Shown piece after piece: positions 58,437 to 64,000 of a DNA stretch of 64,000 nt. The stretch covers positions 186,001 to 250,000 of the forward strand of contig WTXD01000010.1 of assembly GCA_022496205.1 (NCBI GenBank), written 5' to 3'. Position 1 is the first letter of the stretch, and the number at the start of each line of letters is the position of its first letter. The DNA comes from Gloeopeniophorella convolvens (lineage: Eukaryota > Basidiomycota > Agaricomycetes > Russulales). The notes under the pieces were generated by a model. It searched no databases, was not told the origin of the DNA, and worked only from the letters and a program-made list of their open reading frames with translations. The translations under genes were made by a program, and so were the position numbers.

Positions 58437-59203
58437 GCCCTGGGCTGCATACGTGTGGCGCGCAGAGTGTGTGTGGTTTCGATGACTAGGTGTATATATG
58501 TCTTAATTTATTGGTCGTGTGCTTGTTGTCATCACGTTTCACGTTTGGTGCGGTCCGCTCAAATTTTCGGGGCGTCAGTCACCGAGCGCGAGAGGCGGGT
58601 GGCCGCCAACATGTCTAGGGATAGGAATGCCGACGGAAGACTCCCGGGAAGCCTCCGACGGGGAGGGGAGGAGCAGAGTCCCCGAGGAAAGGTAGCAACG
58701 GGGAGAGTGGAGTGTGGCCACACGCAGGAAGCAGAGAACGATGGGGCGTTGCAGAGAACTTCAAGCAGTGATTGGTATGCAGGGCCGCGAAAGGCAGACA
58801 AGAGACGTCATCCGGGGTAAGAAGAGCCGGCGCGTCAAGAAAATAGTGGGTCAGCTGCGTCGCTTGAGCTTTGCAAGTGAGAACGGGGGTGCATATATGG
58901 GCCGGTGGGAGGTAAATACGGCTAGGATGGTTCCAAGTGAGATCAAAAAGTGATCAACTTGTTGATCAACGACTTTCCGGTGTGTACCCTGCGGGGTGTG
59001 GCCCCGCGGGGTGTGGCCGACCCTGGAGGGGCCGACGGAGGACGAGTGATGAGATAATCGGGGAGAGGGCCGAAGCGACCGGATAAGGAAAGAGCGGCAA
59101 CAGGGCCAAACAGGGGAGGGGGAATATCACATGAGGTCGGTCGAGGATTGGTTTCCCCAGTGCTCAGTGCTCGGACTGGTCTCGTCCATGGTCAAACGTG
59201 CAA
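58437..59203. promoter_or_regulatory. Upstream region of the bHLH gene with palindrome, direct repeats and E-box
   Basis: A perfect inverted repeat TGATCAAC-TT-GTTGATCA lies at about 58,951-58,968. Two direct copies of GCGGGGTGTGGCC follow at about 58,991-59,003 and 59,006-59,018. A CACATG E-box lies at 59,128-59,133, 71-76 bp before the start codon. No gene is seen in the interval. Confidence 0.6.
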
Positions 59204-60341
59204 ATGTCTCTCCTCTCTCCGTCAGAATCTCATGCTTTCCAATCCTTTCTTTCATCCATAGATTATGACTACTCCCTTGTCGAGTCTGTCGTCGCATCCG
59301 CAGAATGGTCCTCCCTCTCCGATGACATCCCCGTGCCCCATGCCGGCCCAGACAAGGAGGCCCTCGCAAAGGCCACAAAGAGCCTCATGGCCCTCCCCCA
59401 GCCCGTCCCCTCCTCCTCCAGCCTCTGGGAGGCAACAGACATCAGGGACGTCGCCTTCTTCAAGCAACCACGCACGGTGCACGGCGCTGCCTCCGGATCA
59501 CATCCGCTGGACGCGCAGGACGGCTCGGTCTCGCGGAACCAGTTCGACCACCTCCAGAGCATCGTGACGAACGCCCGTCCTCAGCCCTCTCCTCACTTGG
59601 CCCCTTTACGATCCCATAGACCGTCTGCTTCTGCATCCTCCTCCTCATCCACCGTAACGAATTTCCCCGGTCCCTCACACCCCTCCTCTTCCAAAAGAGC
59701 GTTCTCGGAAGACTCTAGCTCAAGTTGCACCTCACATAAGCGATTACGACCCTCATCCTCGCGCGCAAGCGCATCCACGCCTTCCACAGCTCCGTCGCAA
59801 CCCGTCCCGGGCGGCAAACCGGCGCTCCTCTCTGCTTCGCAGAAGAAAGCGAACCACATACAGTCGGAACAGAAGCGGCGAGCTAACATCCGCCGCGGTT
59901 ACGAGGCGCTCTGCGAGACGATACCCGCGCTCCGCGAGGCGATCCGCGCCGAAGAGGAGGCGAGTAATGGGGCAGGCACGGGTAGCAAGAGGCGCCGCAC
60001 CCGAGGCCGTGTCAGCGAGACGGAGAGAAGATCGATGGTCGCGCCGGTCCGCGCAGCGAGAATATCGTCCTCGCGAAGAGTAAGCGTCCCTAGATCGCCC
60101 GCCCGCGTACGCTTACACTCCTCTAGCTGTGGAACACATACAAGACTTGTTGGCGCAGCGGCAGCAGCTAGTAGACCGGCTACAACGAGCGCGCGCCATG
60201 CTTCCACCCGGACACCCAGCGCAGGGGCTCGCCCTACCACCAGAGGAAGTGCCTCTGTGGGAACGCGAGTGGAATGGTGGCATGGATGACAAGGACGATG
60301 ACGACGCAGGCGACGCCAGTGGCGACGACGACGACCCATAG
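59204..60341 (+). CDS. bHLH transcription factor, one-base deletion in the loop
   Basis: Exons 59204-60079 and 60127-60341; about 364 residues if the missing base is counted. The first two thirds are Ser/Pro-rich and disordered. Helix 1 with the basic region is KKANHIQSEQKRRANIRRGY then EALCETIPALREAI. The basic region carries the H-x-x-x-E-x-x-R-R arrangement that reads CANNTG E-boxes. Helix 2 is SENIVLAKTVEHIQDLL, continued by a heptad (QRQQLVDRLQRARAML) that would dimerise. The end is very acidic (Asp runs). Exon 1 is 876 nt but the junction needs 877: the frame slips between RTRGRVSE and DGEKIDGRAGPRSE near 60,020. Nuclear regulator. Its target genes are unknown. Confidence 0.85.
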
Positions 60342-61609
60342 GATCATGCTGCATATAATGTGTTGAGTATATCGTTGTATTGTTTTATCGTTAATCTTCA
60401 TGGGACTCTTGAGCATCCTCTCTCCAGCAGCCGGCAGCCGGCAGCCCACAGTCGTCCAGCACGCCCCTCGCCACCTGCACAGTACGCACGTCGCGCGGTG
60501 TGCATTACTGCGTCGGCGTTTCGTGGGCCGCGCGCTGCCACGGTCATCAGCGTCGATGACGTCGTTTTCATTTTCTCATTTGGTTGACAGCGCCTCCCGT
60601 CGAGCATGTGAAATCGCCGCGATGATGGCCCCGCAAGAGGTCGCAACTCCGAAGGCAGGTGCTGTCCCTTGGCCCTCTCATGCGCACTGGTTACGGCACC
60701 GAGGCCAGCCAAGGCTGCGTGCGCTGTTGTGCTCACGCAATGCTGCGTCCACAATGTGTCCACGCGAACTTCAATGGATATCGGCTGCCACGCATACAGC
60801 ATGCACGGTGCTCGGCCGAGGCTGGACGCGCGAACAGTGCGCACTGGCACGTCGCAGGCTCAGGCTGCCGTGCCTAAAGGGGCCGCGAACCCACTGCGCT
60901 TCCCGAGGGAGTGCACGCTCACCGCGGATCTGTACACGGACGCGCAACAATAACCCTGAGTGCTCATTTGGAAGCAGGCATCGGAGGCAGGCCCGACGTC
61001 GCGGGACAGCAGCTGGCGAGCCCGCGTATGCATATATTGTATGTATGGGGCCCTTTGTGCGGCGCGCGAAGCTGCTACTGTACCGAGCGAGCGCCGCTGC
61101 ATTTGGGCTTGCCGGCAGCCTCGAATGGCCCGTCTGCCTCGATGGAGCGCAGGGAAGCCTGCCCCAATCATTTGCAGCGTGATTCTTGCGCGCGTGCCGA
61201 TTATCGCGACGATCGTGTTCTTGTGTGAGCTGAAGTTGATGCTTTTGGCTACTGGGCTGGTGAGGTGGTCTGGGTGGTTACGTTGGTACTCACACGAGAC
61301 GTTTCTTGTTCGTCTGCGAGCCTCGACGCGTCGTAGCATCTTCGGCGGACCCGCACCGGGGCGCTCAATGCTCTGGTCACGCGCACCTTCCCACGGGTGC
61401 ACATCTTGTCCGCAGCGTCCACTGTTGTGATCATCATGGCACCGCCAGTGGAACGTTGCCCTGCTCGTTGAAGTGCCCGTCGACCTTACTCGCTTACCCC
61501 CTCGCATCCCCCAACAAACTTCGCCACTCCGCTCGGAGTTCTGGGCCACACAGTGTTGCCGTGAGAGCACCCCAACGCCAATCACTCTTTGCTCCAAGCA
61601 GAGCCCAAC
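60342..61609. other. Intergenic gap of about 1.3 kb
   Basis: GC-rich with many chance frames on both strands, and a short tandem duplication cagccggcagccggcag near 60,427-60,443. No supportable gene or RNA. Confidence 0.5.
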
Positions 61610-63864
61610 ATGAACTCTGCCACGAGCCACCACGACTCCGAATATCCTCCGCATGGCGCTAATTACAGCGACTCCTCCGGCGCGCTGTTCTCCATGTACC
61701 TGTCGAGGGCGGAGAAATATGATAAGGAGAAGGCGGAGAGTGGAAGGCGGACGCAGACGGCATCCTGGTATTCGTACGCATCTCGTCGGCCCGGCTCACG
61801 CGCTGTAACCATGCAACTCACGCGCACACAGACTGGTCTGTTCTCTGCAACCGTCGCGGCGTTCATCATCGAGAGCTACGGGAACCTGCAGCCCGACCCC
61901 AGCGCCGTCTCTGTCTCTCTCCTCGTCCACATGTCCCAGCAGCTCGCCGGCCTGTCCAACGGGACACACATCGATGCCGCCGTCCGCCGCGCTCACACAG
62001 CCTCCTTCCGCCCGCCCGCGTCGGCCGTCTGGGTGAACGCGCTGTGGTTCCTGAGCCTCGTCGCGAGCCTCACATGCGCGCTCCTCGCGACGCTGCTCCA
62101 GCAGTGGGCCCGCCGGTACCTCCACCGCACACAGCGGCGCTACGCGCCGCACGCCCGCGCGCGCATCCGCGCGTTCTTCGCGGAGGGCGCGGATAGGTAC
62201 CACATCGCGACCGTCGTCGAGCTCCTCCCCGCGCTGCTGCACGTCGCGGTGTTCCTCTTCTTTGCGGGGCTCGTCGTGTTCGTGTTCGACATCCACCGTG
62301 GCATCGCCGCGGGCATCCTCGCGCTCGTCGTGGGCTGTGGGCTCGCGTACGCCGTCCTGACCGTGTTCCCGGTCATCTTCCACGACGGCCCATTCCAGAC
62401 GCCCCTGTCTACTGCTGCGTGGTACCTGTGCCATCTGTTCCTGCGCTCCGCCTGGGCGGCTGGCGAGTACGTGCTCGTCGGGGCGGGCAAGGTGGCCGCC
62501 GCGTCCACCCAGAAGGTTCAAAAGCGCCTCGCGGCGCGTGCGCATCACAGATCCACTGTATCGCGGTTGGGATGGGCCAGTGTCTGGAGGACACGGCACG
62601 GCAGCAGTCCTGGGGGGTAGACGCCCGCGCGCTGGCTGGACGCTCGATACCCTGGACGAGGACCATGAGCTGGAGCAGTTCATGGCCGGCGTCCCGGGGT
62701 TCTACGCGTCGAAGGCCATGACCGCAGCCAAGGTGGTCCTCGGTAGTCTGTCCGGCCCCAAGGGCTCCAATGCGATGCTGCCGTGGAAGATCCTCCAGGT
62801 CATCGAGCACACCGCCGACTCGACCGCCAGCCTCTCGCGCGAGCTGCGCCAGCAGCGCAGCCGCGCGTGCATCCGCGCGCTTTACTTTATCCCCGGCGCG
62901 GTGCACGACGTCCTCTCCGCGCTGCGCAACGGCTCGGCGCAGCCCACGGTCTCCCTCCTCTTCTCGACCGACTCGTGGGCGATCGCGGGGGAGCTCAGCC
63001 GGCACCCCGACGATGGCGTCGCGCTCCCTGCGCGCTGCGTCGCAGCGGTGATCGCACACAGGCGACGTTCTCCGATACGCTGCGCGCGACGGCGCTGCGC
63101 GACGACGCGCGCAGCTCGCGATTCTCGTCGAGCAGCTCGGCGTGCAGGAGCACGTCCTGCAGGCGTACCTCGACGGCAGCGCGCAGAACATCCGCCTCGC
63201 CAACCTCGTCAGCTTCGTCTGGCTCACCGCGCACCTCGCGCGCCGCATGGAGGCCGCGCTGCGCGCGTGGACGGAGCACAGCAGCGCGCGATCCTCGCCG
63301 AGCGCGCGGCGCTGCTCCGCGCGCGCATGGTGTGGCGCTGGGACGGCGGCAGCGGCGGCGCGGATCCCGGAGAGCTCGAGGGCCCGCGGCGGCGCGGCGG
63401 CGGCGCGGCACACGGCGTCGCCGCCGCTCTCGCTCGCGGTCAACCACGACCTGCTGCGGCTGACGCTGGAGTACCTGAGCGACGCGGGCTTCTACGATGC
63501 GCCGGCGCGCGAGCTGCTCGACGAGCTGCGCGACGCGTGGCGGTACGTCGAGGGCCTGCGGCGCGACGCGCGGCGGTTCGGGCAGAGCGCGCACAGCCTG
63601 GCGATGGTGCTCGACGTGCTGCGCCCGCTGTGCGCGCAGCTGCTTGGGCCTGGCGCGTTGGAGGTGGACGCAGCCGCGGATGTGGGAGTGAAGGGGAGAG
63701 GGGGCGCGGCGGCGCGCGTGGTGGACGGGTTTATTGTGCGCGGGTCGGACTCGGAACGCGAGCGCCCGCATACGGCGCCTGCGACGGGGGCGGCGGTCGG
63801 CTTCGAGTTCGTGGCTCTCGAGGTGCCCGCAGAGCCCCCACCGCTTTCGGCGGTCTCTGCGTAA
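61610..63864 (+). CDS. DUF6535 membrane protein with disrupted frame
   Basis: Exon 1 is 61610-61773 and exon 2 begins at 61832. The DUF6535 hallmark runs from YDKEKAES through a W-K-A-D-A-D-G-I-L-V-F segment, across the intron, into TGLFSATVAAFIIESYGNLQ. It continues with SAVWVNALWFLSLVASLTCA, LLATLLQQWARRYLHRTQ, RARIRAFFAEG and the paired helices VELLPALLHVAVFLFFAGLV. This gives several membrane segments near the N-terminus. A second part (DEDHELEQFMAGVPGFYASK, LQAYLDGSAQNIRLANLVSF, LLRLTLEYLSDAGFYDAP) is in other frames. Exon 1 is one base short (164 instead of 165, near 61,740), and the frame switches again near 62,530, 63,070, 63,290 and 63,420. The family is expanded in Agaricomycetes and has no known function. 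Confidence 0.75.
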
Positions 63865-64000
63865 TCTACCCCCGGTCTAAGTAGATTACGCTGCGCGTGT
63901 TGCCCGTTCTTCCTGTGGTTGTGCCTGGGCATGGAAAAGAAATTGGATATTTCCATATCCACGGCGAACTTGGAATTGGAATGACGTTCACACGCATCAG
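63865..64000. other. Window end, 3' flank of DUF6535 gene
   Basis: The 136 bases after the TAA stop include an imperfect inverted pair (gtagatta twice around the stop region). Nothing else is recognisable. Confidence 0.4.

Noticed and set aside
1..64000. CRISPR arrays, insertion sequences, prophage or plasmid features
   Set aside because: No repeat-spacer pattern, transposase motif or terminal repeats were seen, and the window is eukaryotic by its introns.

Overview
The window looks like nuclear DNA of a mushroom-forming basidiomycete (Agaricomycetes). The genes are split by many short introns of about 50-60 nt, the coding DNA is GC-rich, and two products match families I know as typical of Agaricomycetes (DUF6593, DUF6535). 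I rebuilt exon chains by eye, checking GT/GC-AG borders, reading phase and family motifs. I can support about 22 protein-coding genes. I recognised no tRNA, rRNA, CRISPR array or complete transposon. Exon coordinates are my own reconstructions and have not been tested against transcripts.

Layout. 1-4.2 kb: a C2-domain cytokinesis-type protein cut by the left edge, a Frag1/DRAM/Sfk1 membrane protein and a DsbA-like oxidoreductase, all on the minus strand. 4.2-8.75 kb: gene-poor. 8.75-11.1 kb: a membrane-anchored casein kinase I. 12.2-12.8 kb: a small, probably mitochondrial protein. 13.9-18.8 kb: phosphoketolase and acetate kinase, divergently transcribed, which together convert a sugar phosphate through acetyl phosphate to acetate plus ATP. 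19.1-22.7 kb: a DUF6593 protein and a DENND6-like Rab exchange factor. 23.6-33.6 kb: two tandem 2-oxoglutarate/Fe(II) oxygenases, an IucA/IucC-type NRPS-independent siderophore (NIS) synthetase and a Zn2Cys6 regulator. This is a plausible small biosynthetic cluster and the most interesting block. 35.5-44.2 kb: an NAD(P)-dependent oxidoreductase, a Ser/Pro-rich single-pass membrane protein, a sugar-porter MFS gene and a membrane-SH3 protein. 44.8-53.9 kb: housekeeping genes (ASTRA subunit Asa1, an atypical G-alpha, cyclophilin PPIL3, actin-capping protein beta, Tan1). 56.8-64 kb: an unidentified gene, a bHLH factor and a DUF6535 protein, all with disturbed reading frames.

Three structural themes recur. 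First, several introns use GC instead of GT at the donor site. Second, there are very small exons: 16 nt in both oxygenases, 10 nt in the oxidoreductase, and start codons alone in an exon in the MFS gene and PPIL3. Third, at least six single-base deletions occur in genes whose splice sites and domains are otherwise intact. All lie to the right of 35.9 kb. This looks more like uncorrected long-read indels than real gene decay.
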